From assembly GCA_007922195.1 (NCBI GenBank), contig ML682038.1:6347695-6411694 (forward strand): a DNA stretch of 64,000 nucleotides, read 5' to 3'. This DNA is from Podocnemis expansa. Lineage: Eukaryota > Chordata > Testudines > Podocnemididae. The position numbers and the translations under genes were made by a program. Below, one piece after another: positions 22,037-32,340 of the stretch; the stretch's first letter is position 1, and the number at the start of each line of letters is the position of its first letter. The notes under the pieces were generated by a model, which had not been told where the DNA came from, ran no database searches, and was given only the letters and a program-made list of their open reading frames with translations.

Positions 22037-22276
22037 CTGTCATCTTTCAATGTCTTCACATCAAGACTGGATGGCTTTCTCAAAGGCATGTTTTAATAAA
22101 ACACAGCTTGCTGGAGGAATGGGATGAACTTAAAAGACTTACGTAATACAAAGGGAATCAGACTAGGTGATCTGGACTTACAATTTTTTAACCACTGCAT
22201 GCCAGTTTCTGTTTGTTTTCCTGAGGAAGGTAGCTTGTACTCTTCTTCTTTAGCTGAGGCACCAGGGGGTTTTGCC

Positions 22277-22330
22277 TGCAAAACAAAGCAGCATGTCATA
22301 GAATGCAAAACAAAGCAGCATGTCATAGAA
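22277..22330 (+). repeat. Exact 27-bp tandem duplication
   Basis: Two identical 27-base units starting TGCAAAACAAAGCAGCATG lie back to back at 22277-22303 and 22304-22330. Confidence 0.95.
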
Positions 22331-22581
22331 TGCAGTGGTCCTGTATGGGGAAAAAAAAAGTAAAATACCTGTTGAATGGAGGACATTTCTTAGGTGCTGA
22401 GTAGTTAAGTGTAAAAGTAATTTTATTTTTTTCTATAAAGATGAGATATCTGGAGGTTTGTAGAGTTAAGATAGGGTAAGGTGGAATGACTCACAGCTCA
22501 CTTAGCACATAAATAGTAGCAGGAATGATGCCTGCATTATCTAAGATATTTTTATTCTCTTCCCCTCTTTTTTTCCTTCTG

Positions 22582-22602
22582 CCTTCTCTCTCTCTCTCTC
22601 CC
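22582..22602 (+). repeat. CT microsatellite
   Basis: A run of TC dinucleotides in a pyrimidine-rich stretch. Confidence 0.8.
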
Positions 22603-22735
22603 CTTCACATTCATTTTCTTCCACATTAACCATTTAGATCTGTGGAGAAAAGAGCATTCTGGCCCACTATTCTGTTTTCAGGGAAAATCTTGTCATGAGA
22701 AAATTAGAGGGGCTTCTCTTTCAGGATGGTGTCTG

Positions 22736-23392
22736 TGTGACCCATGCCTCCTGGATTAACCTTCTGAATGTGCCAAAATCAGGGCAAGCTGCAAAACTAG
22801 GTGCCAAACCCCCAAACCACTGACAGGTGGTACTTAAACCAGTCTCCCAGTCAGTAACAAAACATGCTTCCAATTCCCTACTCTGGTCATTCCCAAGCAT
22901 AACAAAATAGGAACTGCCCCGTTTATTGCACATCAGCTCCTTTGGCAGAGCCGTAACTAGGCTGGGGCAAATGGGGCAAAGCCACGGGCAGGGAATTTTA
23001 GAGGGCAGAGGGGATGTATTTGGCTTCCTGCAGCCAAATCAAGATGGAGTTGAATCACATGGTCAGCCTGGGTGACTGATCAAACAGGTTTCTTCCTAGG
23101 TTCCTTGTAGCTGGGAGCTTCCTTAATGGTCCATTAAGAGGACAATTGTTTTACAGCCACCCAGTCTGGGAACAACTTAGAATCCAATAACTTGGAGTAC
23201 AAATAAGACAAATGTATTCCTAATTTCTGTTACAGATATGACACCTATATATAAACCATATAATAATTCCTAGCAGATTACAACCTTTCTATTGGTACCA
23301 AACATATCATATCACATATGAATTATTGAAAATTTGAAATATTAATATGAAAGATAATCATAAACAGTCCCCTAGACCCAGACAGCATCACA
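22736..23392 (-). mobile_element. ERV-like LTR, copy L2, rearranged
   Basis: TG...CA ends (TGTGACCC and CATCACA) with a perfect 5-bp duplication GTCTG at 22731-22735 and 23393-23397. Compared with L1 it lacks about 350 net bases. Its middle (~22945-23040) is replaced by an unrelated stretch starting GAGCCGTAACTAGGCTGG. No coding genes accompany it. Confidence 0.65.
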
Positions 23393-23404
23393 GTCTGTAA
23401 GACC

Positions 23405-23680
23405 TATTTTCTTTTGGGACTATGTAGAGCTTTTTGGCAGCAGTCGACAGGAGATATGCAAAGTATGTAAAATACCTTGTGTATCTCCTGATGACTCTCT
23501 AACTGACTCCTACACATTAGGGTTAGCCAACTGCAAATGCATTGCAGCACCTCCAGTTCCACAGCTGGAGTTGCTATGGCAATTCAGGAGTGATTCAGCA
23601 GGTTTATACTCACTGCTGAATTGCACCTGGAAGATCACGCTGACAGCAGTGGTTTTGCCACTGTCAGTATACACTTACCC
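23405..23680. mobile_element. GTCTACAC-type MITE, diverged
   Basis: It shares AATACCTTGTGTATCTCC with the copy at 7198-7469 and ends in GTCAGTATACACTTACCC. Boundaries are approximate. It starts right beside LTR copy L2. Confidence 0.45.
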
Positions 23681-24319
23681 TATGTTTTTTTTGGTTTTCC
23701 TGAGGTAGGTATGGAAGGTCCAGTAGTGTGTGTGAAAGGGGCAGACCAGGAATGCGTCAATTATTGAAAAAGGTGAAGAAAAAAATAAAAGAAAAAAATT
23801 TGTTGCAGAAGGCCTTTTTCAATCCTTGAAGGTGTCAAAGTTGCAATCATCTAACTCTTAGTGAGGTATATTTATCAACTGCATCATGGGCACTGGTGGA
23901 GGTTACCCATCTATGTATAACCATCCTTAGAGGGAACAAGAGGGGTGACTGCCCTGACCCCTCAGTTCCTTGGGCCCTGTACTTCCCTGCTGTGAGCAGG
24001 GCAGCATGGGACCCAAATCACTGCCTCCCCCGCTGCCATGCTATCCCCTGCCTTTGCCCCGCTGCCTTCAGCTTCCACCAAAGGCAGTGGTGTGGGAAGA
24101 GAGCACAGATCCTGGCCTCTGGGATGGTCCTCTTCATCCCCAGGGTAGAACAGCCAGCCCAGGAATGGGACAGGCCAATCCAGAGATGAGGCTCCATTCC
24201 CCCACCCTGCCCCTGGGGGTGAGGAGGGCTGGCCCACAGGCAGGACAGGAGAATGGAGCCTGGACTCTAGACTGGTCTGCCCTGCCCTAGGAGTGGAGAG
24301 GCCAGCCCAGGGGTGGGGG
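23681..24319. other. Intergenic, GC-rich at the right
   Basis: An A-rich stretch near 23770-23800 is followed by GC-rich sequence from 23950. No gene recognised. Confidence 0.45.
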
Positions 24320-24600
24320 CAGGGGTGCACTGGCTGCGGGAGAGACCTGGGGCACAGGCCCAGGCCCCGCCCCTGGCCTGCAGGCCCGCCCCCAGCCTAC
24401 AGGCCCTGCATCCCCAGCGGGGGAGGAGGCCACCACGGCCGCAGCCTGCCAGGCCCCGGATCCCTGACCCGGGATGGAGCAACCGAGGCCGCTGGCGGCT
24501 GGGCCCCGGATCTCCGGCCTGATTGGGCCGGAGATCCAGGACACTTGCGCTGGGGTTCAGGGCACGTGCCCAGGAGTGCCCAGCGCCAGCGATGCCCCTG
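24320..24600. mobile_element. GC-rich hAT MITE, copy 2
   Basis: It starts CAGGGGTGCACTGG and ends CCAGCGATGCCCCTG. The perfect 8-bp duplication GGTGGGGG lies at 24312-24319 and 24601-24608. The interior carries the family motifs GGGGGAGGAGGCC and GATCTCCGGCCTG; its 3' third aligns closely with copy 1 at 10179-10250. Confidence 0.88.
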
Positions 24601-25114
24601 GGTGGGGGGGCATGGGGCCTGGCCTCTGAGCTGGCCTGCCATGCTCCCTCACTGCGGGACGAGGAGCAGGGGGGCTGCACAAGCTGATTGGCCCTGGTCC
24701 CTGCCTCACTATTGGGATGCCTCCGATCTGTGGGTTGATTTTTGTTGTTCTTGTTTATGGGTTTTTTTCCCCCAGCTATGAGTTGGGGGATTTTTTTTGT
24801 TTGTTTTTTAGTTTTGTGAAGGACACATATGATAGCCCTGCAGCCCACTGTAGCAAAGCGGTTTCATCATGGCCTAGTGCTAAGGCACAGGTGAGTTGAG
24901 GGAATCCAAAATAATTAGGGGAAGAAGAAAACAGGTACCATAGGTGGTCGAGGAAAACAACAGGTCTGCTCTGTGGTTACAAAGGCGAGGTTCCCTGCTG
25001 CTGGATATGCATGGGACAAATTACAGGAGCTGTTGTGGGTGGGCGGAAGAATGTGTTGTATTGGTCAGCGCCGCATGCTTTGTTGTTCTGTTCTTCCCTG
25101 CATACCCACTAGCT

Positions 25115-25252
25115 CAGTGGTTTCCACCCTTTTTGAGTGAAAGCCCCACTAGTTAACACTAGATAAACCTCACACACATTTCCTTCCTCACCAGCCATAA
25201 TCACATATAACCCCTATAAACACAAATACTAATAATAATAGTAACAGCCCTA

Positions 25253-25301
<49 letters not shown>

Positions 25302-25311
25302 NNNNNNNNNN

Positions 25312-25360
<49 letters not shown>

Positions 25361-25778
25361 CTTACCTGAGTAAGAAGCTAAGCCTTTAGTGGTACATCTG
25401 CCATCACACACTCTGTGTGGTCCTACCATCTTCCTTCTCTAATGGGGGCATGGAGGTGGGCCATGGCAGGTTGGTTGGGCTCCTCCAGACCCCCACTAGT
25501 TAGGGGCTGCTTCGCTCCAGCAGGGCACCTGCTTTGCCAGTGCAGGGCTGTGAGGAGTAGCTCCTCCACTCCAGCCAGAGTGGAGCCCAGGCCTGCTGCT
25601 CCCTTGAGGTGGAGGGGACTGCTTCTTTGCTCTGGATAGTGTGAGGGTTAGATGGGTTTGCACCTGGCATGGAGCCTCAGGGAACGAAATGACTTCAGTA
25701 TTACTGAAGCTTCATGGGCCCCCTGTAATCTTTGGTGCCCTCCCCAAGGGAGTCCCACATCCAGGTTGAGAACCATGG
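25115..25778. mobile_element. hAT-like element with internal (TAA)n
   Basis: Left end CAGTGGTTTCCACCC and right end GGTTGAGAACCATGG are inverted. They are flanked by a perfect 8-bp duplication CACTAGCT at 25107-25114 and 25779-25786. It contains a (TAA)n array with an assembly gap and a GC-rich right half. No transposase frame was seen. Confidence 0.82.
25253..25358 (+). repeat. (TAA)n microsatellite with 10-N gap
   Basis: AAT/TAA trinucleotides on both sides of ten N (25302-25311). The true array length is unknown because the assembly is gapped here. Confidence 0.97.
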
Positions 25779-25803
25779 CACTAGCTGATCCTTTGAGCAG
25801 CAT

Positions 25804-25923
25804 AACGAACAAGAAGTCCTGTGGCACTTTTAAAGACTAATGAATTTATTAGTCTTTAAAAGTGGCACAGGTGTCCTTGTTTATTTTTTTGAAATAGACT
25901 GACATGGCTACCCCTCTGAAATA
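25804..25923 (+). mobile_element. Penelope-like foldback copy, minimal
   Basis: Core AAGAAGTCCTGTGGCAC and its inverse GTGGCACAGGTGTCCTTG are only a few dozen bases apart. It ends CATGGCTACCCCTCTGAA. The flanks TGAGCAGCAT (25794-25803) and TGAGCAATAT (25924-25933) match at 8 of 10 positions. Confidence 0.65.
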
Positions 25924-25933
25924 TGAGCAATAT

Positions 25934-27099
25934 GTGCATCTGGGTTTCTTGTGGCATGAATCAGGGGTAAACATATCAGCTACTTCGCAACCCTGAGAGC
26001 TAGGAGCATGGAGGGATAGGTTTATATTGTGCAGTCATTTGCAGACACTGACATGCAAACGTATGACAGTGGCACTGTTGCCTGATAACTTGAGTCAGTC
26101 ATTCAGGGTCTTTTATATTGTCTTCTTTTAATAATTTAGCTGGAAGACTGGAAGACCATAGATTCTTTTTATGTCACTTCTTAAGTTGCTGATTTGACTG
26201 CAGCTTGAAGGAAAATTTTGCTGTTATTGCACACTTTTATTTAGAGCTTGGGTTATGGCCATTATTATATTTTACTCATTTAATGGGCCACTGAAAATAT
26301 ACTTGATTTAAAATGGAGCATGCAACTACTTCCACACCCACAGTGCAGGCAGTATAGATATTTGGGGTTAGAAGCTCCATTCATCATCACTCTCATGTTG
26401 CCATTGACATAAAATAGACCAATCACACAAATTCCTGTAGCAGACTTTGTGGAATCCCTGGCACCTCTCCACTATTAAGTTCAATAAAAACTATGCCTGA
26501 GGTGCAGTTGTTTCTTTGTTTTTGTTTTTCTCCTACTCCTCCCCCCCCCCCCAAGTGGGAGGGTTAGATTTTGATGCTTGTGAGGAAGTGGGATGAGCAA
26601 AAAGCTTGCTACTGTGTTCTATTTTCATAAAAAATGTAGCAATGTGTGTCAAACATTAGATTCCATTTAGTCCATCTTTCATCAGTGAGCTCTGTTAATC
26701 AAGTACCGGCAGGAAGCGGTTCCATTTCTCTCAGTCTTGGGCTTCTATCCATCACATTGGTAGAGTTTGTATTTATTTTTGAAACTGACATTGCACAGTG
26801 TACATGAAAATCTTTTGGGCTGATAATTATTATGAGTCCCATCTCAAGGATCTTCTTGTAATGAACTGCAAGGCTATCCCATAGATAATCTGAAGATTTG
26901 CTGTCCTTGTCCTATGCGGTGAATACACAAGAAGGCAGAGACAGCTTGTCCAATTTACTTTGGAATGTTTTCCTCTTCTTCTCATTTAACTGAGGCACTA
27001 AGTATTGTAGCAGTATATATATAGTTAAGGATAAGTTAAGGATAAGACCAGTTTTCTGTTTAAAGTGCAATTCTGATGAGTGCTCTAAGATTGACAGGG
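25934..27099. other. Intergenic, nothing recognised
   Basis: AT-rich with a poly-C run near 26540. No gene or bounded repeat. Confidence 0.5.
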
Positions 27100-27336
27100 T
27101 TTTGTGGTATGCCTTTCGTTTTAGGCTTAAGAAGTGCCATACATCACCCTCTGGTTCAAGCAGGGCAGCAGGAGGGTGCATTTGCCATAAAATAGATGGG
27201 CCATCGCTGTGTCCTCATGGTGTCACTGGAGTCTCTGGTTCTTCTTCATTGCCAGCTTCATTTGGGAGAGCTGTGCGTGATCCATGCTTGGCCCTGAGGG
27301 GAGGAGGGAGCATCTCCTGGATTGTTCTGGTGGGAC
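27100..27336 (+). repeat. GC-rich duplicated unit, copy A, 5' segment
   Basis: It aligns with 30285-30490. Shared landmarks include AGTGCCATACATCA/AGTGCCATTCATCA, GCTGTGTCCTCATGG and TTCATTGCCAGCTT. It stops where LTR copy L3 begins (27337). Confidence 0.7.
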
Positions 27337-28230
27337 TGTGATGTTGTCTGAGTTTAGGAGATTGTTTATGATTATCTTTCATATTAATGTTTCATATTTG
27401 CAATAATCTATATGTGATATGCACTGTTTGGTAAGAATAGAAATGATGTAAAGTGCTAGAAATGGTTCTATGCTTTATGTGTAGGTGTCATATCTGCATT
27501 AGAAGTTAGGAATATGTTTGTTATATTTGTGTTCCAAGTTTTTGATTCAGCCACACTCCCAGAGCGGATGCCTGCAACCATTCCATTGTCTCCTTAATGG
27601 CCCATTACGGAAGCTCCCAGGTACAGTGGGACAAGAGAGAAATGCGCTGAGCTACTTGAACATGCCCGTGTGATGCAACTCCATTTTGACTCAAAGGATT
27701 CTGCATAGCATGGGGAAGGACAAACATGAAAAAAGCTAGCAGCCCAAATTCAATTTTGTTTTCAGTCTTCAGTTTGCAACCAACACCCTCCTCTGGAAAA
27801 ATTCTGCTACAAGTGAACAAAGGATTCAGACCCACTCAAGGTCTGGTGTATACCAGAGGAATTGGACTAACCTGCAAACCGCAAATTCTTTAAGAATTTG
27901 CTTTCCATAGACTCTAAATAATTTGTATGTATGTGATTCACTTTGACCCTGTAACAGCTCTCATTTTGCTTCTTTTCTTTTTCTATTAAACCTTTAGTAG
28001 TACTTACTAATGGATTGACTGGAAGCTTGGTATTTTGGGTAAGATCCAAGCCTATAGTGTTTTCAGTGATATGGCTGACACTTTGGGGTCAAGAGAACAT
28101 ATTTCCCTAACAGACCCCATCGCATGGTGGGGATATGAGGAGCTGACGACCAATAAAAGGGGCTGTTTCTATTTTATTATTCTTCATGATAACTGAGGGG
28201 GGAAATAGAAGCATGTTTTCTTACACAGTA
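27337..28230 (+). mobile_element. ERV-like LTR, copy L3, 3' end lost
   Basis: It begins TGTGATGTTGTCTGAGTTT, matching the inverse of the right end of L2. It aligns with inverse L1 through TATTAAACCTTTAG (~27985-28000) to about 28230, where similarity fades. Plus-strand orientation, opposite to L1 and L2. No right-hand duplication is found. Confidence 0.55.
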
Positions 28231-28329
28231 GCAGCCAGATTTATGGAGCACCAGTGAGAGCTTAGAGGGTTTCCCCTGGTCTTCTACATTGCAGTGATTT
28301 TAACAGATACATGAAGTTATCCAACCGGA

Positions 28330-29038
28330 GGCCTGTGTCAAAGGGAAGGGCCTTTTTCTCCGTTTCTTGGACAACTCTGATGGGAGGCTGCTTTCTTCTC
28401 CGTTCCCTGGTTCCTTACATGCTGGGCTTTCCTATCCCTGGGGCCCAGCTGCGAAGGGGACTTCGCTCCTGGTGGCAGGAAAGAGGAGAGCGGAGAGGGA
28501 GAGAAGAAAAGGTTCTTCAGGCACTGATGGTCCCCACTCCTTCAGGCGCTCTGAACTCCGTGTTCTGCCGGCTGTGTGCTCTGACAGGCAACGTCACGGC
28601 AAAGTGTGTGCGTTTCAAGGGTTCAGTCGCCTTCTGTCCCACTTGCGTCAGCATCATTGAGTTGAGATTGCGGAGTGGCGTAAGGGAGCATTTCCCCCTG
28701 CGTCAGTGGGGGGCTTCTGTCCATCGCTGTGGGAGTGATGGCCAGTGGGAGCGCAGCTCTTGAGTAAAATACTTTTGTGGGTGCATTGTTCGATGCCCCG
28801 GTGTCACAGCCTTCCTGGCAAGGTGCTGCCAAGCCCTGCACAGGTAGTCTGACGCTTTGCCGGCCTCGGCCTCTGCGCCAAAAAAGGAGGTGGCTCGCCG
28901 CCTTTAACTTGCAAATTTCCTTCTTGGTCTCGTCATGAAGTGAGGCGTTATCAACGTGGGCATGTGCGGAAGTTTCAGGGGTAGTCTAGAGAAAAGTGGC
29001 TTTTTCCGGAAAGGTAAGGAAGGGGAGCAGCGCAATTC
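28330..29038 (+). repeat. GC-rich duplicated unit, copy A, main segment
   Basis: It aligns with 30455-31156 at high identity over about 700 bases; stretches such as GTTCCCTGGTTCCTTACATG are exact. A 150-codon frame at 28311-28763 continues in register in the other copy apart from one TAG. The peptide has no recognised domain, and coding status is doubtful. Confidence 0.75.
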
Positions 29039-29203
29039 ACTCCGTCACTCGAGGAGAGGACCTTTCAAAGGTGCAGTGTCAGCGTAAAGGTCATTTGTTT
29101 TGTGGAGGGAGGAGGGCACCATTGTGGGGTGGGAGTGAGGGCGTGGGGTCTGAGCCGCGGTGACAGTGCGGGGAGGAGAGGTTGGGGCCAACTGTGAGGG
29201 CTT

Positions 29204-29275
29204 GGGGTGTTGCTCAAGTGGTAGAGTGCTCACTTTGTATGGGCGAGGTAGTGGGATTGATACCTTCACTTTCCA
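29204..29275 (+). pseudogene. tRNA-Ala-like pseudogene
   Basis: GGGGTGTTGCTCAAGTGGTA resembles the 5' half of a vertebrate tRNA-Ala, followed by an A-box-like GTGGTAGAGTGC and a B-box-like GGGATTGATACC, then TTTCCA at the 3' end. The anticodon loop TTTGTAT would read TGT in place of the Ala anticodon TGC. The T and acceptor stems are poorly paired. It is most likely a decayed tRNA-Ala gene or a tRNA-derived repeat. Confidence 0.55.
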
Positions 29276-29394
29276 AGCAGCCTCTGCCTGCATGCCCACG
29301 CTCCATTGTTTTCCTTCCATGTTCTCTGCCACTGGAGATGCTTTGCTGTCCACCCTGCCTTTCTTGGGAGGCCCTTGGTCCACATGGTGGCTGG

Positions 29395-29510
29395 CCGGGG
29401 GCGCTCTCTGCATCTGCTTTCCTGAGGTGAGTATGGGAGGCCGAGGTCCAGCATGTGCACACTGGGGAGAAGGGTGAGTCTGAAAAGGCCCCTTTCGGGC
29501 TAGGCGGGCC
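29395..29510 (+). repeat. Duplicated segment shared with the window start
   Basis: GGGGGCGCTCTCTGC and CCTGAGGTGAGTATGGGAGG correspond to ~172-310, including the splice-donor-like GAG/GTGAG motif. It ties copy C at the window start to this locus. Confidence 0.65.
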
Positions 29511-29939
29511 TATTGTGCCATGCCTTGCACCCCCACCCTGTCTGCAGTGGGAACAAGAGCTAAGCTTGCGGCGGGGAGCTGTGGCTGGTCGGGGCGGTCC
29601 TGGGTCCCTGGAGGCTAAGTGGGAGGGTTGCAGCCCATAGGCTGGCTGGCCTGGCGGCCCGGGGCGTTGCATTCTTCCCCTGCGGTGGCGTCTTCTTGCC
29701 GGGCCCAGCAGCTGAGGCCTTGAGCGGCACATGTACGTTATGTGAAGTTCCTGCTGGGTAAACTGAGGACAGACCGGGCGGGTGGCCGGCAGCCGGGGCA
29801 GCTGTGAAAATAAAGGGGTAGATGTGTTGCACTTCTTTGGTGCATGGGCTGGGGAGGTGCAAGCCTGTAATTTTGAAAGGGTGCAAGTGGCTCTTGTCCC
29901 TGATGCTTTGGGTGACTGGCTAACCTCAGGTGGAGCTTT
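29511..29939. other. GC-rich spacer
   Basis: CpG-containing sequence between the duplicated segment and the decayed tRNA-Tyr. No gene recognised. Confidence 0.45.
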
Positions 29940-30030
29940 CCTTCAATACCTCAGCTGGTAGAGCAGAAGACTGTAGGCTTATCTCTCTCTGGCTGTCCTA
30001 AGGTTGCTGGTTTGTCTCTGGCTCGAAGGA
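29940..30030 (+). pseudogene. tRNA-Tyr pseudogene (intron retained)
   Basis: It is 91 nt, the same length as the two intact tRNA-Tyr genes, with ACTGTAG at the anticodon loop, an 18-nt intron-like insert and the intact 3' end GGCTCGAAGGA. The acceptor has an A-C mismatch (CCTTCAA), the D arm begins TACCTC instead of TAGCTC, and the B box is altered (GGTTTGTCTCT for GGTTCGATTCC). A TTTT terminator follows. It is probably inactive. Confidence 0.85.
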
Positions 30031-30284
30031 CTGCTTTTCCCACTTTTCTTTTCTTCTCTTGCCTTCCCCACCCGCTCGTTTTCCGTGCTCCTGCTGTGGC
30101 CGTGGCTGTCTTTTCCTCATTCCTGTGAGACTGCCCACTGGGCATCAGCTTGATTTGTGACACGGCTCGCCACTACTCTCCTGCACCGCAGCTGCTGCTG
30201 AAGACCAAGGCCACAGCTGCGGCCTTCATCGGCATGGTTCTGTTTCCTTCGCCCACCTGCATTCTGGCAGAGGAGATGTCATGT

Positions 30285-31156
30285 CGCCTGCCTTGGGCGT
30301 AAGCAGTGCCATTCATCAGCCGCCGGTTCGGGCGCCTTAGCCGTAAACTAGATGCGCCGGCGCTGTGTCCTCATGGCCTGTCACTGGAGTCTCTGCCTCC
30401 TCTTCATTGCCAGCTTTGTTTGGGAGAGTTGTGCATGAGCCAGGCTTGGCCCTGGGGGAGAGTTTCCTGGACTATCCTGGTGGGAGGGTGCTTTCTTCTC
30501 CGTTCCCTGGTTCCTTACATGCTGGGCTTTCCTATCCCTGGGGCCCAGCTGCGAAGGGGACTTCGCTCCTGGTAGTAGAAAAGAGGGGAGCAGGGAGAGG
30601 GAGAAGAAAAGGCTCTTCAGGCACTGATGGTCCCCACTCCTTCAGGCGCTTTGAACTCCGTGTTCTGCTGGCTGCGTCCTCTGATGGGCAACATCGTAGC
30701 AAAGTGTGTGCATTTCAAGGGTTCAGTCACCTTCTGTCCCTCTCACGTCAGTGTCATTGAGCTGAGAATGCGGAGTGGTGTCAGAGAGTGTTTCCCTCTA
30801 TGTCGGTGGGGGGCTTTTGTCCATTGCCGTGGAAGCGCAGGCCAGCAGGAGCGCAACTCTTGCGTAAGAGACTTCTGTGGGTGCATTGTCCGGCACCCTG
30901 GTGTCGCAGCCTTCTTGGCAAGGCACTGCTGGGCCCCGCACAGGTAGGCTGACTCTTTGCCAGCCTCGGCCTGTGCGCCAAAAAGGGAGGCAGCTCACCG
31001 CCTTTTCCTTGCAGTTTTCCTTCTCGGGGTTGTCATGAAATGAGGCGTCATCCACGTGGGCGTGTACAAGCCGCAGGCGTGTGCGGGAGTTTTGGGGATG
31101 GTCTTCAGAAAGGTGGCTTTTTCCGGAAAGGCAAGGAAGGGGAGCGGTGCAATTCG
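30285..31156 (+). repeat. GC-rich duplicated unit, copy B
   Basis: Colinear with copy A (27100-27336 and 28330-29038) but without the LTR. It starts after GCCTTGGGCGTAAGCAGTGCC and ends near GGGGAGCGGTGCAATTC, where retroelement sequence takes over. Unit A plus spacer, pseudo-tRNA-Ala and pseudo-tRNA-Tyr, followed by unit B, suggests a tandem duplication. Confidence 0.75.
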
Positions 31157-31169
31157 TGCCATTCATGCT

Positions 31170-32340
31170 ACCAGTCATTGAAAGATACACTGGCCTCAAC
31201 ACAGGGCAGAAAGCAACCCTGACCAAGTTGTAGGGTCTTTACGGTACCAGGGAGGGAAGGCTCTGTTGGTCCAGACGTTGCCAGCGACCCCTTTTTGCTC
31301 TGAGATTTGGGTGAGAGGGTACATTTGCAGCGCAATTTTCCCAAACGTTCATCGACTCCTGGCACTGTCTTGGGTGAGGGAGAGGAGCGAACAGAGGCTG
31401 GGGACAAAGCTGATGCCAAGTTGGGTGATTGGGCTCTCGAACCCTGAGAGCATAGTACCGACGGGTCCTGGGAGGAAAGAGGAGAGGAGGCCGCGGAGCA
31501 GTCCTCAGTGCCGGATTGTGGCACCAACGGTGGGCTGAGTGGTACCAGGCTGATAGGCGGTGCTGATTCCGATACTGATTAGGTTGCAGGTACCAGGGTC
31601 GGTGTTGACTTGGGTTTTTTCCGCGGTACTGGAGCCGGGTTCGAGGACCATGCCTGCACCTTTGCAGGGGCCCGCAGCATTGATGGTACTGGGGATGGTC
31701 CCGGTCTCAAGTTGTCAACGGGTTGGTTCCGTGACCGAGGTGTCCAGCGCTGTGGCAGTACTGTTGAGGGCATTGACCGAGACTTTGAACTCGGCACCGA
31801 AGGGCAGTGCCAGTGCTCCGGTGCCCAGACCGATCGGGGTGCCGGGGGAGCACTCACAGCTTGGGTGGCTTCAGAGGTGTGCGTGCTGCTCCCAGCAAGA
31901 GAGCAGAGATGCAGCTCTTTATCTTTGTGAATCCTCCATTTGAAGGACTGGCAGTTAAGGCAGCTCAAGGCAAGGTGCAACTCACCTAGGCATGCGAGAC
32001 ATTTATCGTGAGGATCTTGAGTGGGAAAGCTTTGTAGCATCCCAAGCACGGGGTTTAAAACCAGGCATCTTGAGTTTCGTGTGGTAGAAGACAAGCACTT
32101 GCTTCCGCAAGTTTCTTGGCTAATCCAAAACCATCACTGAGAGCAGAAAAAGGAACTGGGAGGGTCAGGGTCATGGACACCTATATAGCCATGGTCGTAG
32201 CACAGAGGGGGCGTTGGCTGTGTGCCCTGACCTGACAGGCTGAGGCTGAAGACTTTCCGAGCTACCATACGCTGTGGCATGTAGACACCTGTAACTGAAT
32301 GTATGTGAGCAGCGCTCAAAGGAGAACCTTGTTACCTGAG
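31170..32340 (-). mobile_element. Degenerate retroelement gag-like fragment
   Basis: A 171-codon minus-strand frame at 31579-32094 contains a CCHC knuckle (C-x2-C-x4-H-x4-C, in KCLACLGELHLALSC) preceded by PHD and followed by a Ser/Pro/Ala-rich tail. The plus strand is dominated by recurring GGTACC/GGCACCGA motifs. This organisation recalls DIRS- or gypsy-type gag regions. No reverse transcriptase or LTR is seen, and edges are approximate. Confidence 0.45.

Noticed and set aside
21027..22041. LTR L1 and L2 as the two ends of one provirus
   Set aside because: L2 has its own 5-bp duplication on both sides, and the 0.7-kb spacer contains no retroviral genes.
24267..24848. 193-codon minus-strand open frame
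   Set aside because: Covers GC-rich hAT copy 2; the Pro/Gly/Arg-rich peptide is compositional.
28311..28763. 150-codon frame in unit A as a real protein gene
   Set aside because: Copy B keeps the frame but has a stop, the peptide matches nothing I know, and the copies look like repeats. Kept only as part of the finding.
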